This document shows, in pieces, positions 27,901 to 36,887 of a DNA stretch of 64,000 bases. The stretch covers positions 1 to 64,000 of the forward strand of contig NZ_JAHVJQ010000011.1 in NCBI RefSeq assembly GCF_019801145.1, in the 5' to 3' direction. Position 1 is the first letter of the stretch. Every line of letters begins with the position of its first letter. This DNA is from Leisingera aquaemixtae. Lineage in GTDB: Bacteria; Pseudomonadota; Alphaproteobacteria; Rhodobacterales; Rhodobacteraceae. Under the pieces are notes generated by a model. The model was not told where the DNA came from. It ran no database searches and was given only the letters and a program-made list of their open reading frames with translations. Made by a program: the position numbers and the translations under genes.

Positions 27901-30900
27901 TGCCGCCAGCGCCCTGGCGGCGGGCGGCAGCACCACGCTGACCTATCAGATCAGCAACCCCGCGGGCGGCAGCAGCCTCAGCGGGCTGCGCTTCAGCGAC
28001 GATCTGGACGCCATGCTGTCCGGCCTGGCGGTGACCGCCGGCACCGGCAGCGATCTGTGCGGCAGCGGCTCCAGCGTGTCAGGCAGCAGCACCGTGCTGC
28101 TGACCGGCGGCAGCCTGGCGGCAGGCGAAAGCTGCTCGATCGAACTGACCGTCAGCGTCCCGGCGGCGGCGGCCACCGGCAGCTACAGCGGCAGCACCAG
28201 CGACCTGACGGAGAACGGCAGCTTTGCCGCCGCCGCCGCCAGCGCCGCCTTCAGCGTCGAGCCGGCCCCGGATTTCGCCAAGGCCTTCGGCGATGCCGCC
28301 ATCGTGCAGGGCGGTACCACCACCCTGACCTTCACCGTGGACAACAGCGCCTCGGCGATTGCCGCTTCCAGCCTGGATTTCACCGACAGCCTGCCTGCGG
28401 GCATGGTGGTGGCGCCGGTTCCGAATGCGTCCGCCACCTGCACCGGCGGCACCCTGACCGCGACGGCCGGATCCGGCAGCATCAGCTACTCGGGCGGCAC
28501 CGTGGCGGCAGGCGCGTCCTGCACCGTCAGCGCCGATGTGCGCGCCACCTCGACCGGCACGCTCAGCAACACCAGCGGCGCCCTGACCTCCTCCTCCGGC
28601 AGTTCCGGCACCGCATCAGACAGCCTGACGGTCAGCGCCGCGCCGGTGCCCGGCTTCGCCAAGAGCTTCGCCGCTGCCAGCGCGCCGCTGAACGGCAGCA
28701 TCACGATGACCCTGGCCATCGACAACAGCAGCGCCCTGATCGAGGCCAGCGCGCTGGATGTGACCGACAGCCTGCCCGCAGGCATGGTTGTGGCCAGCCC
28801 CGCCAATGCGTCCGCCACCTGCACCGGCGGCACCCTGACCGCTGCCGCGGGCAGTTCCACGGTTTCCTACAGCGGCGGCACCGTGGCTGCTGCCTCCAGC
28901 TGCACCGTCACCGTTGACGTCACGCCGACCGCCACCGGCACCCTGGTCAACACCACCGGCAGCCTGACCTCCTCGCTGGGCACCTCCGGCACCGCCCAGG
29001 CAACCCTCACCGTGCCCGCGCTGAGCCTTGCCAGCCCCATTGCCACGGATGATGTGGTCAATGCCTCCGAAGCCGCAACGCTCAGCCTGTCCGGCACCAC
29101 GGAGCAGATCGAGGACGGCCAGAGCGTCTCTGTCACCGTCACCGACGGCAGCTCTGCCACCGCCAGCGGCAGCGCCACCGTGGCCAGCGGCGCCTGGAGC
29201 CTCAGCCTGGATGTCTCCAGCCTGGCGGACGGCAGCCTGACGGTCACCGCCGACGCCTCCGATGCGGCAGGTTCTGCCGCGCCGCAGGCCAGCGCCGCCA
29301 TCAGCAAGGACGCCACCGCGCCCACGGGCTACAGCGCGGCCTTCGATCAGGCCGCTGCCAATGCCGCCAATGAAAACGCGATCAGCTTCACCTTTGCGGA
29401 TGCCGAAACCGGCGCCGCCTACAGCTACAGCATCAGTTCCAGCGGCGGCGGCGCGGATGTCACCGGCTCCGGCACCATCGCCAGCGCCGCCGACCAGATC
29501 ACCGGGCTCGACCTGTCCGGGCTGGCCAGCGGCACCCTGACGCTCACGGTCACCCTGACCGACAGCGCCGGCAACGCGGGCGCGGCGGCCACCGATACAA
29601 TCGCCAAGGACACCACCGCCCCCAGCCTTGCCTTCGACAGCCCGCTGGCCGGGGATGATGTGGTGAACGCCTCCGAGGCGGCATCCCTCACCCTGTCCGG
29701 CACCGCGGGGGATATCGAGGACGGCCAGAGCGTTTCTGTCACTGTTACCGACAGCAGTTCCGCCACCGCCAGCGGCAGCGCCACCGTGGCCGGCGGCGCC
29801 TGGAGCCTCAGCCTGGATGTCTCCGCCCTGGCCGACGGCAGCCTGGACCTCAGCGCCGATGCCTCCGATGCGGCAGGCAATGCCGCGCCGCAGGCCAGCG
29901 CAACGCTCTCCAAGGATGCGGGCCAGCCCTCGGCCGCGCTCAGCGGCCCGGACAGCGCGCAGAGCGAGCCCTTCCAGGTGACCCTCGCCTTCAGCGAGGA
30001 TGTGACCGGCTTTGCGCTCAGCGGGCTGACGCTGGACAATGGCGCCGCCTCGGATCTCTCCGGCTCCGGCGCCAGCTACAGCTTCACGGTGACCCCGGAC
30101 CATGACGGCACCGTCACCATCACCGCCGAGGCCGGCGCCGCCGCCGACGCCAGCGGCAATGCCAGCACCGCTTCCGCGGCGCTGGAAGTGACCGCCGCGC
30201 TGACCGGCACGCCGGACCCCAGCCCGGAGGCCGACAGCGACGGCGACGGCATTCCGGATTCCTATGAAAGCAGCACCGCGGACCGCGACGGCGACGGCAT
30301 CCCGGATGCCGAGGATTACGACCCGCAGGGCTATTTCTACTGCGAGGACGACGGCCGCATCCTGACCGGCGGCTCGATCACCGTGACCGGCCCGTCGGGC
30401 TCGAACAGCAGTGTCGGCATCAGCAATGACATCAACATCGTGCGCGACGGCTCCAGCGGCGAATACCAGTGGTTCGCGCTGCGCCCGGGCACCTATACGG
30501 TCAGCTACGGCTACCCGTCCGACGGCGGCGCCGCCAGCAGCGCGCGGCTGTCCTCTGGCAGCCTCGACGTGACCTCGCTGCTGCCCGACAACCCGGCGGT
30601 GATCGGCTCCACCGAGGTGGGCTCGACCGGCTACCTGGCCGATGCCTCGCTCTCTGCCAACCCCGCCTTCTACGACACTTTCGTGATCGAGGCCGGCGAC
30701 CCCAACGTGCTGGCCAACAACATCCCGATGACCCAGTGCTCGGAAAACGCGGTGACGGTCAGCGCAGTGCAGAACGGCGCCGAGGCCAATGGCGGCACCC
30801 CGGAGGCGGCGGTCTTCACCGTGTCGCTGGCGCGCGCCGCCGCGGTGGACACGGTGATCAGCTACACGCTGGCGGGCACCGCCACCGGCGGCGATGACTA

Positions 30901-32563
30901 CACCGCGCCCTCCGGCACCGTGACCATCGCGGCAGGCGGTACCGAGGCCGAGGTCGAGGCGCCGGTGCTGGATGACACCATCGTCGAGGGCGGCGAAACC
31001 ATCGAGCTGACCCTGACCGCGGTGACCGCGGGCGACCAGGGCACCGTGCTCAGCAGCACCGCGTCGGAGCTGACCGGCAGCGCCACCATCACCGATGACG
31101 ATTTTGCGGCGATTGCGGTCACCAATGACGACCTCACCGCGTCGGAGAACGGCGACGACACCGCGGCGATGTCCTTCAGCTTGTCGGGCGCCCCCCTGGC
31201 AGATGTGGTGCTCAGCTTCAGCGGCGACAGCCAATGCACCGTCTCGCCGTCGCGGATGACCTTCACCCCCGGCAATTTCGCCACCGCCCGGACCCTGACC
31301 ATCCGCGCCATCGACGACGAGGATGTGGAAGGCACCCACAGCTGCCAGCCCTCCGTCGCCGTCAGCTCCGCCGACACCAGCTTTGACGGCTATGCGCTGG
31401 CGCTGGCCGAAGTGCAGGTCGCCGACGACCTGGTCGACCAGATCCGCGAGCAGCTGACCGAAGTGCTGAAACGCGACCTGGAAACCACGGTGAAGACCCA
31501 GCAGCGCTACTTCAGCCGCCTCTCCAAGGGCGCGCTGGACCGGCTGCAGGCCGGCCGGGAGGACCTGCGCTGCGGCACCATCCGGGCGTTCGACGCCGAC
31601 GGCAATGTGCAGGTGCAGGACGGCAACGGCTCCAGCGACGGCAGCTTCGGCTGGGAGAGCTACAACTGCAACCGCGGCAGCCGCGAGATCCTGGACGGGG
31701 CCTTCTCGATCAGCCACACTGACGGGCTGGGCACCCAGGCGATGCTGCAGGTCTCGCGCCAGAGCGAGCGCTTCCTGTCGGAGCAGGATCTGCGCGGGCA
31801 TTTCTGGGGCGGCTATGTCAGCCGCACCAGCGTGCAGGACCTGGCCGATGGCGCGGTCACCGGTTTCGGGCTGAACACCGGGATCTACGGCGCCCGCTCC
31901 CTGAGCGGCGGGCTGTTCCTAGATTATTACGCGGCGGCGGCGCTTGGCCATCACCGCTTTGACCTGGACTTTGCCGCCGATGCCGCGCCGATCCGGGCCG
32001 AAGGCGATTACCAGTATGCGGCGGGCTTTGCCGGCGCGGCGCTGTCGGGCAGCCGCAGCTATGACAGCATGACCGTCAGCCCGCGGGTGGGTCTGGATCT
32101 TGCCTATGCGGCGGCCAGCGATGCGGATGTGACCGCCACCCAGCTGTCGCAGAGCGACACCGGCTCGATCAGCATTCCGGACTACAACGGCGCCCGGCTG
32201 TTCGCCGAGCTGGAGTTTGCCGGGCTGAAGGCGCCGGAGGGCAGCACCCCGCCGGGCGCCACCCTCACGCATCTGTCCTTCGCGCCGCGCTTTGCCTGCG
32301 AGCTGTCCTCCTTCAGCGGCGGCAGCTCTGAGACCGGCTGCGGCTTCGGCTTTGCCTTCTCGCAGGAGATGCTGAACCTGTCGCGCGGGCTGAGCTTCGG
32401 GCTGGAGCTGGATTACGAGCATATCGACGGCAGCGACCGGCTGTCGCTCGGCGTCACCCGCGAGCGCCGCTTTGCCAGCGGCCAGGGCGCGGTGGTGACC
32501 CGGCTAACGGCGCCGTCGGCCGGCAGCCTGGCCGTCGAGCACGGCATCCGGCTGGACTTCTGA
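24977..32563 (+). CDS. giant DUF11/DUF7933-type repeat surface protein with autotransporter-like C-terminal barrel
   Basis: A 2,528-residue protein. A signal peptide (about 1-26) is followed by ten Ig-like repeats of about 130 residues, most opening with a motif like AKAFxxxxxxxGGT and carrying a cysteine pair (for example CTGGTLTA and SSCTVSV), up to about 1350. Two Bap-type Ig repeats (EDGQSVSVTVTDxSSATASG) and another Ig module reach about 1745. Then come thrombospondin-3-like calcium repeats (DSDGDGIPDSYESS, DRDGDGIPDAEDYD), a Calx-beta domain at about 1920-2050, a helical linker at about 2148-2190 and a barrel of about 290 residues with a C-terminal Phe. This is a type V secretion plan: the barrel anchors and exports the passenger. 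Probably an adhesin or biofilm matrix protein. Confidence 0.85.
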   Translation: MTCLLHRATRLLSVVLTLALPAAVQAQSAPGFSAAFSPDTIDSGTESTLTFTIDNSSSGTPADSLAFSGTLPAGVTIGSASSSDGCSGTLTASAGGSTITYADGRLGSSSSCTVSVPVASSTTGTHSFTSGDLTSSLGNSGTASDDLTVTAASSANYAKSASLTALDPGSTTALTYSFDVVIPASPSFNDWTTPVFTETLPAGLELATPPNASHSCDAGSGAAALTAEAGGSSISFTGPTYQAEGTFSCTVNATVKAVDAGSYTLSNELQYRNVFGSVTSAGSASVDLTVNGTPAGGISLFKAFGVNQASAGDTVTLEFSLQNGSRDDSATGIAFTDDLDAFLSGTTFSSLNSDSCGGSLSGSSTLSYSGGSLASGASCAVSVELALPAGAAAGTYTNTTSALTATDFGGSAYTGSTASTTLRILADGGLPATIAKAFTDGPAQPGGTVTARYTLSNPNTALAASDIAFSEPLDTPGGIAVSSGTGSNLCGSGSILYTADVSGTTNLLLTGGSLAAGASCDIDVVYQVADGTAPGDYATATSAVTATVNGGSVSSTSGASATLTVEGGANLSLVKAFGSDTAQGGGTAALTFTISSGAESASTATAIAFTDDLDAFLSGTTLSSLTSNSCGGSLSGTSTLSYTGGSLDPGGSCTVAVEIALPSGSPGTYTNTTSSLTATAGGEATTAAAASDTLQVLEAAALITAKSFSPASTLPGETMTLTYTLENPDSSFTYSSLYFTDSYSTALSSLAASSTASFSTGCGGSPAYSGTTTGIFTGIEIAPGETCTIGLDLTVPAGAADGDYSSLTSSITATVNSGSVALSAISANFSVSTTDLLELAKSYSSSTVAAGGAVDVQYTVTNLSSSYDVSALAFSDSFDSDMVVAAAPNASTTCTGGTLTAAAGSGSISYSGGSLSQGSSCTVSVSLTAPTSEGSYSGDTSEVTGTASSASVTGTAASATLTVQSANPPAFSKSFAASALAAGGSTTLTYQISNPAGGSSLSGLRFSDDLDAMLSGLAVTAGTGSDLCGSGSSVSGSSTVLLTGGSLAAGESCSIELTVSVPAAAATGSYSGSTSDLTENGSFAAAAASAAFSVEPAPDFAKAFGDAAIVQGGTTTLTFTVDNSASAIAASSLDFTDSLPAGMVVAPVPNASATCTGGTLTATAGSGSISYSGGTVAAGASCTVSADVRATSTGTLSNTSGALTSSSGSSGTASDSLTVSAAPVPGFAKSFAAASAPLNGSITMTLAIDNSSALIEASALDVTDSLPAGMVVASPANASATCTGGTLTAAAGSSTVSYSGGTVAAASSCTVTVDVTPTATGTLVNTTGSLTSSLGTSGTAQATLTVPALSLASPIATDDVVNASEAATLSLSGTTEQIEDGQSVSVTVTDGSSATASGSATVASGAWSLSLDVSSLADGSLTVTADASDAAGSAAPQASAAISKDATAPTGYSAAFDQAAANAANENAISFTFADAETGAAYSYSISSSGGGADVTGSGTIASAADQITGLDLSGLASGTLTLTVTLTDSAGNAGAAATDTIAKDTTAPSLAFDSPLAGDDVVNASEAASLTLSGTAGDIEDGQSVSVTVTDSSSATASGSATVAGGAWSLSLDVSALADGSLDLSADASDAAGNAAPQASATLSKDAGQPSAALSGPDSAQSEPFQVTLAFSEDVTGFALSGLTLDNGAASDLSGSGASYSFTVTPDHDGTVTITAEAGAAADASGNASTASAALEVTAALTGTPDPSPEADSDGDGIPDSYESSTADRDGDGIPDAEDYDPQGYFYCEDDGRILTGGSITVTGPSGSNSSVGISNDINIVRDGSSGEYQWFALRPGTYTVSYGYPSDGGAASSARLSSGSLDVTSLLPDNPAVIGSTEVGSTGYLADASLSANPAFYDTFVIEAGDPNVLANNIPMTQCSENAVTVSAVQNGAEANGGTPEAAVFTVSLARAAAVDTVISYTLAGTATGGDDYTAPSGTVTIAAGGTEAEVEAPVLDDTIVEGGETIELTLTAVTAGDQGTVLSSTASELTGSATITDDDFAAIAVTNDDLTASENGDDTAAMSFSLSGAPLADVVLSFSGDSQCTVSPSRMTFTPGNFATARTLTIRAIDDEDVEGTHSCQPSVAVSSADTSFDGYALALAEVQVADDLVDQIREQLTEVLKRDLETTVKTQQRYFSRLSKGALDRLQAGREDLRCGTIRAFDADGNVQVQDGNGSSDGSFGWESYNCNRGSREILDGAFSISHTDGLGTQAMLQVSRQSERFLSEQDLRGHFWGGYVSRTSVQDLADGAVTGFGLNTGIYGARSLSGGLFLDYYAAAALGHHRFDLDFAADAAPIRAEGDYQYAAGFAGAALSGSRSYDSMTVSPRVGLDLAYAAASDADVTATQLSQSDTGSISIPDYNGARLFAELEFAGLKAPEGSTPPGATLTHLSFAPRFACELSSFSGGSSETGCGFGFAFSQEMLNLSRGLSFGLELDYEHIDGSDRLSLGVTRERRFASGQGAVVTRLTAPSAGSLAVEHGIRLDF

Positions 32564-32568
32564 GCCGC

Positions 32569-32592
32569 CGCCGCCCCTCTCCGGGGGCGGCG
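32569..32592. terminator. bidirectional hairpin between convergent genes
   Basis: CGCCGCCCC (32569-32577) and GGGGCGGCG (32584-32592) form a perfect 9-bp stem with a 6-base loop in the 45-bp gap between the giant surface protein gene and the oppositely oriented Sel1 gene. There is no T-run. Confidence 0.5.
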
Positions 32593-32608
32593 CGCTCCTG
32601 CGGCGGGG

Positions 32609-33835
32609 TCAGTTGCCGGCGGTGTTCCGGGCGGCCCGGGCCGCCGCCATCATCTGCGCCTCGGCGATCTGCGCCGCGGTCATCCGCGGCGACAGCCCCG
32701 CGCCCAGCTGCGGCGCCGCGTCAAAGCCGGCGGTGCCTGCCAGCACCAGCCACATATAGCCCAGCACATAGTCCTGCGGCAGCGCCCGGCCTTCGAAATA
32801 CATCAGCCCCAGGTTGGCCATCGCCGCCGGGTAGCCGGCCCGGGCCGAAGCTCCAAGCAGCCGCGCCGCCTCCTGCAGCTGCGGCTGCGGCACGGTGTCC
32901 GGCTCCGGCTGCAGATAGAGCCAGGCCAGCATGAACTGCGCCACCGGATCCCCGGCCCGCGCGCCGCTTCGCAGCTGCTCCAGCTCTTCCGGGCCGGTGC
33001 CGGGCGGCAGCAGCCGCGGGTCATAGACGCTGGCCGGCAGGGCCCGGCCCGCCGCCCCCGCCGCGCCGCCCTGGCCTGCCTGCCGGTAGAGCTCCGCCGC
33101 CCGCGCCTCGTCCACCGCCACGCCGAAGCCGTTCTCATACATCACGCCGAGGTTGCCCATCGCCACCCGCAGCCCCTGCGCCGCCGCCGCCCGGAACAGT
33201 TCCGCGGCACGGCCATAGTCCTGCACCGCGCCCTCGCCGCGCACAAGCATCAGGCCCAGGTTGTTCTGCGCCCGCGGATGGCCTGCCGCCGCCGGCCCCT
33301 CGTAAAGCCGCCGCGCCCGCTCCAGGTCCTGCGCCACCCCGGTGCCGTTCTGATAAAGCACGCCGAGGCTCACCGCCGCATCCCTGTGGCCGGCCTCTGC
33401 GGCGCGCTGGTACAGCGCCGCGGCGCGGGCGCCGCCGCCGGGCTGCTGCTCCAGCACTGCAGCAAGGTCGAACAGATACTGCGGCTGCCCGTCCGCCGCC
33501 GCCTGCTCCAGCCAGCGCAGGGCGGTCTCCGGATCGCGCTCCACCCCCAGGCCCTCATGGAAATACTGCCCCAGCCGGTTCTGCGCGCCGGCATGGCCCT
33601 GGGCCGCGGCGCGGGCCAGCCATTCGGCGGCCAGGGTGAAGTTCTGCAGGATGCCGCTGCCCTCCTCGAGCCGCACCGCCAGCGCGTATTGCGCCGCTGC
33701 GCCGCCCGCGTCCGCCGCCTGCTGCAGCTCTGCCAGCGGCGGCGCCTGCCAGGGCCCGTCCTCTGCCGCAGCCGCCCCGCCGCACAAGAGCGCCGACAGC
33801 CACAGCCCCGCCAGCGCGCTCCGCCGGGGGGTCAT
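32609..33835 (-). CDS. exported Sel1-repeat (TPR-like) protein
   Basis: A 408-residue protein with a signal peptide (RSALAGLWLSALLCGGAAAA) and about eight Sel1-type helical repeats, recognisable by AxxGxAxAQxxLGxxYxxGxGVxxD (for example AGAQNRLGQYFHEGLGVERD, then ALRWLEQAA). The last repeats carry AAMANLGLMYFEGRALPQDY and VLGYMWLVLAG. Sel1 proteins scaffold protein-protein contacts, here in the periplasm. The ATG overlaps the stop of the larger Sel1 gene by 4 bp. Its position between surface-protein and T2SS genes suggests an accessory role in secretion or surface assembly, which is inference. Confidence 0.85.
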   Translation of the reverse strand: MTPRRSALAGLWLSALLCGGAAAAEDGPWQAPPLAELQQAADAGGAAAQYALAVRLEEGSGILQNFTLAAEWLARAAAQGHAGAQNRLGQYFHEGLGVERDPETALRWLEQAAADGQPQYLFDLAAVLEQQPGGGARAAALYQRAAEAGHRDAAVSLGVLYQNGTGVAQDLERARRLYEGPAAAGHPRAQNNLGLMLVRGEGAVQDYGRAAELFRAAAAQGLRVAMGNLGVMYENGFGVAVDEARAAELYRQAGQGGAAGAAGRALPASVYDPRLLPPGTGPEELEQLRSGARAGDPVAQFMLAWLYLQPEPDTVPQPQLQEAARLLGASARAGYPAAMANLGLMYFEGRALPQDYVLGYMWLVLAGTAGFDAAPQLGAGLSPRMTAAQIAEAQMMAAARAARNTAGN

Positions 33836-35433
33836 TGCGAGGCCCCGGCGTCCTGCAGAACATGCTCGGGCGGCGCCGCCTGCTCAAAAAAGACCCGCGC
33901 CGCCGCCTGCGCTTCGGCCAGCTGCTCCGGGGTCATCAGGTCGCCCGCCACGGCGCGCATCTCCAGCGCTTTCGCATGGCCGCCCGCCGCCGCGATGTTC
34001 AGCCACTTGTGCGCCTGGACATAATCCTGCGCCACGCCCTGGCCCTTGATGTGCAACAGCCCCAGCTGATGCTGGGCCTCGGTGTCGCCGCGCTCGGCCG
34101 CGGCCAGGAACAGCCCGGCGGCGCGGTCCGCCCCGGCCTCCGTCAGATCTTCGCGGGCGCTGATCAGCAGCCCCAGCGCGGTCTGCGCCGGGCGCAGCCC
34201 CGCGCCCGCCCGGTCCTCCAGCCAGCCCTGCGCCGCCGCATCGCCTGCCCTGGCCGCCGCCAGCGCCCAGGGCACCGCCCGGTGCGGCGCCATCAGCCCG
34301 TCCAGCCGCCCGGCGCCCGCCAGCGCGCCCAGATGCAGCACCGCCGTTTCGCTGCCCATCTCCGCGGCCTCCCGGTACAGGGCAACCGCCTGTTTCAGAT
34401 CCGGCGGGCCGCCCTCTCCCGCCTCGCGCATTTCGGCCATCGCAAGGGCGGCCTCCGCCAGCCCGGCCTCGGCGGCCTGGGTCAGCAGGCCCCAGGCCCG
34501 CACCGGGTCCGCCGACACGCCGTGGCGGCCGCGCAGCGCCGCGCCCAGCTCCGCCGCCGCCGCGGCGCTGCCGCCCGCCGCCGCCGTGCCCAGCCAGCGC
34601 AGCGCCTCGGACGGGTTGGCCTCAGCGCCGTCGCCCTTCAGATACTTGCGCCCCAGTGCCAGCTGCGCCTGGGCAAAGCCGCCCTCCGCCGCGCGGCGCA
34701 GCCAGTCCAGCGCCTGGCCGCGGTCCTGCGCCGCCCCCTGGCCGCTGTCCAGCGCATAGGCCAGGTAGAACTGCGCCTCCGCGTGGCCGGTTCCCGCCGC
34801 CTCCTGCAGCCAGCGCAGCGCCTCCTGCCCGTCCGGCGCGGTGCCAAGCCCGCGGGAATAGGCCCGGCTCAGCTCGAACTGCGCCCCGGCATGGCCCGCC
34901 TCGGCCGCCGCCAGGAACCAGGTGAAGGCATCCCCGTCGCTTTGCGCCGCCCCCTCGCCTGCGCGGTGCAGCAGGCCGAGGTAATACTGCGCCTCGCTGC
35001 GGCCGCGCGCCGCAGCGCCCTTCAGCAGCTCGGCAGCCCGCGCCGGATCGCGCGGCGGCCCGCCCGGCACCCCCGACAGGTAGAGCCGCGCCAGCAGCAC
35101 CGCCGCATCGGCATGGTTCTGCGCCACCGCCTGCTCCAGCCAGCCCTGCGCCGCCGCAGGGTCGGCCGGCCCACCGCGCCCTTCCAGCAGAACCCGGCCA
35201 TAGCGGTACTGCGCCAGCGGCATGCCGGTCTCCTCCGCATGGCGTTTGAGCCCCTGGCGGACAAAGACGAAATCCCCCGCCGCCCAGGCCTGTTCGATGG
35301 CCGCCATGTCCGGCCGGGCGGGCAGCGCCGCCGCCGCCGGGGATTGCACGTCATCACCGGCCTGCAGCGCCTGCGGCAGCAGCGCAGGCAGGGACAGCAG
35401 GGGCAGCAGGAAAAGCGTCTGGAAACGGGGCAT
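33832..35433 (-). CDS. exported Sel1-repeat (TPR-like) protein, long paralogue
   Basis: A 533-residue paralogue of the downstream gene: a signal peptide (MPRFQTLFLLPLLSLPALLPQALQA split at about residue 25), then about twelve Sel1 repeats covering nearly all of the mature protein (for example HAGAQFELSRAYSRGLGTAP, then ALRWLQEAAG). The last repeat (AQHQLGLLHIKGQGVAQDY, then AHKWLNIAAAGG) resembles the final repeat of its neighbour, a pattern common in Rhodobacterales Sel1 proteins. It is the first gene of a two-gene operon and starts 88 bp downstream of the prepilin peptidase stop on the same strand, so all three may be co-transcribed. Confidence 0.85.
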   Translation of the reverse strand: MPRFQTLFLLPLLSLPALLPQALQAGDDVQSPAAAALPARPDMAAIEQAWAAGDFVFVRQGLKRHAEETGMPLAQYRYGRVLLEGRGGPADPAAAQGWLEQAVAQNHADAAVLLARLYLSGVPGGPPRDPARAAELLKGAAARGRSEAQYYLGLLHRAGEGAAQSDGDAFTWFLAAAEAGHAGAQFELSRAYSRGLGTAPDGQEALRWLQEAAGTGHAEAQFYLAYALDSGQGAAQDRGQALDWLRRAAEGGFAQAQLALGRKYLKGDGAEANPSEALRWLGTAAAGGSAAAAAELGAALRGRHGVSADPVRAWGLLTQAAEAGLAEAALAMAEMREAGEGGPPDLKQAVALYREAAEMGSETAVLHLGALAGAGRLDGLMAPHRAVPWALAAARAGDAAAQGWLEDRAGAGLRPAQTALGLLISAREDLTEAGADRAAGLFLAAAERGDTEAQHQLGLLHIKGQGVAQDYVQAHKWLNIAAAGGHAKALEMRAVAGDLMTPEQLAEAQAAARVFFEQAAPPEHVLQDAGASQ

Positions 35434-35521
35434 TATCTCTCACGCGGTCAGGAAACAGGGGCAGGTGACGCGGCGGACCCTAAGCGGCAGCCGGGGCAAG
35501 ATCAAACCAATCCTGACCTGC

Positions 35522-36304
35522 TCAGCCCGGCAGCAGCGCGGCGGCTCTGAGAAGCCACAGCAGCGCCGCCGCCGCGCAAAGCGCAGCACCGAAGGGCAGC
35601 GCCTGCTGGCCCAGCGGCACAGGCGCCATCTGCCGCCGCCGCAGGGCGCGCGGCAGCGCCGCCGCCAGCCCGCCCGCCGCCGCCAGCAGCACCAGGAGCG
35701 GCAGGTCGTAAGGGCCGGCAAAGGCGCCGAGCCCGGCCATCAGCTTGACGTCGCCCAGCCCCAGCCCCTCGCGCCCGCGCAAATGCCGGTAGCCCGCGCG
35801 GATCAGCCAGAAGCTGCCCGCCCCCAGGCCTGCGCCCAGGCAGGCCGCCGCCAGCGCCTCCGGCCCGGCGGGCCAGGCCATCGCCAGCGCCACCGCAAAA
35901 AGCGCCGCGCTCAGCGCATCCGGCAGCCGCAGCCACAGGAGATCCGCCGCCGCCAGCGCAATCAGCAGCCACAGGAACAGGCAGCTGAGCAGCACCGCCC
36001 CCCAGGATCCGCCCGCCGCCAGCGCCAGCACCGCGGCGCCCCCCGCCAGGATTTCCACGTACAGAAGCCAGGCCGGCAGCACCGCGCCGCAATGGCGGCA
36101 GCATCCGCGACTCAGTGCAAAGGACAGGACCGGGACCAGGTCCCGCCTCCCCAGCCGGGCGCCGCAGCTGCGGCAGGCAGAGCGCTGCAGCAGCACATCC
36201 TCGCCGCGCGGCAGCCGGTCCGCCAGCACCCCCAGAAAGGAGCCGATGGCCGGCGCCAGCAGCAGCAGGAACACCTCCGGCGCGGTCACCGGGGACACAG
36301 GCAA
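35522..36304 (-). CDS. gspO: type IV prepilin peptidase / leader peptidase-methyltransferase (GspO)
   Basis: A 260-residue polytopic membrane protein. The N-terminal part has the tetracysteine zinc site (CRSCGARLGRRD, then CCRHCG) flanked by helices. The peptidase part carries the two catalytic aspartates, one in the AAADLLWLRLPD segment at about residue 124 and one in GLGLGDVKLMAGLGAF (GxGD) at about 185. It cleaves and N-methylates prepilin-like proteins at the inner face of the membrane; its substrates should be the GspG-J pseudopilins encoded divergently. The first codon in the open frame is a TTG, and a GTG two codons later is equally possible. Confidence 0.93.
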   Translation of the reverse strand: MPVSPVTAPEVFLLLLAPAIGSFLGVLADRLPRGEDVLLQRSACRSCGARLGRRDLVPVLSFALSRGCCRHCGAVLPAWLLYVEILAGGAAVLALAAGGSWGAVLLSCLFLWLLIALAAADLLWLRLPDALSAALFAVALAMAWPAGPEALAAACLGAGLGAGSFWLIRAGYRHLRGREGLGLGDVKLMAGLGAFAGPYDLPLLVLLAAAGGLAAALPRALRRRQMAPVPLGQQALPFGAALCAAAALLWLLRAAALLPG

Positions 36305-36422
36305 GAGCTTATTGCGGCAAGCATTCTTTCCCCTCTTTTCCGCCCCTGCCCGGATCGGCTAAGGGTCGGGTCAGCAGATCCGCACCTCCTCTATCATGCT
36401 GCCGGAGAAAAGAAAGAGAGCC
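36305..36422. promoter_or_regulatory. divergent promoter region gspO / gspG
   Basis: A 118-bp region between outward-facing T2SS genes, so it should drive gspO leftward and the gspGHIJKLM operon rightward. The purine run GAGAAAAGAAAGAGAG at 36404-36419 serves as the ribosome binding region for gspG. No operator is evident. Confidence 0.4.
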
Positions 36423-36887
36423 ATGCCGCATCCCCGTTCCTGCCCTGCCCGCCGCCGCCAGCCGGCCCGTGACGCCGGCTTTTCGCTGCTGGAGCTGATG
36501 GTGGTGGTGGTGATCCTCTCGGTGCTGGCGCTGGTGATCGTGCCGCGGGTGATCGACCGTCCCGACCAGGCCCGCGCGGTGCGCGCCCAATCCGACATCG
36601 CCGCCATTTCCAGCGCGGTCAAGCTCTACCGGCTCGACAACTACCGCTACCCGACCACCGAGCAGGGGCTGGCGGCGCTGGTCAGCCGGCCCGCCTCCGA
36701 CCCGGTGCCCGCCAACTGGGCCTCCAATGGTTATATGGACCGGCTGCCGGTGGATCCCTGGGGCCAGCCCTACCAGTATCTCTCGCCCGGCGTGCATGGC
36801 GAGTTCGACATCTTCACCTATGGCGCCAACGGGGCGGCCGGCGGCACCGGCGCGGATGCGGATATCGGCTCTTGGACCCTGCAATAG
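36423..36887 (+). CDS. gspG: type II secretion major pseudopilin GspG
   Basis: A 154-residue pseudopilin. The leader ends RDAG and is cut before FSLLELMVVVVILSVLALV, with Glu at position +5. The mature part has the diagnostic calcium-loop region (YPTTEQGLAALV, then GYMDRLPVDPWGQPYQYLSPG, then FDIFTYGANGAAGG). GspG is the main subunit of the T2SS piston fibre. The ATG at 36423 follows a purine-rich ribosome binding site; an ATG at 36396 is in frame. First gene of the operon gspG-H-I-J-K-L-M. Confidence 0.96.
   Translation: MPHPRSCPARRRQPARDAGFSLLELMVVVVILSVLALVIVPRVIDRPDQARAVRAQSDIAAISSAVKLYRLDNYRYPTTEQGLAALVSRPASDPVPANWASNGYMDRLPVDPWGQPYQYLSPGVHGEFDIFTYGANGAAGGTGADADIGSWTLQ

Noticed and set aside
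28616-31801. 1,061-codon open frame antisense to the giant surface protein
   Set aside because: A composition shadow of GC-rich Ser/Thr/Gly repeats with no start signal; the sense frame has signal peptide, domains and barrel.
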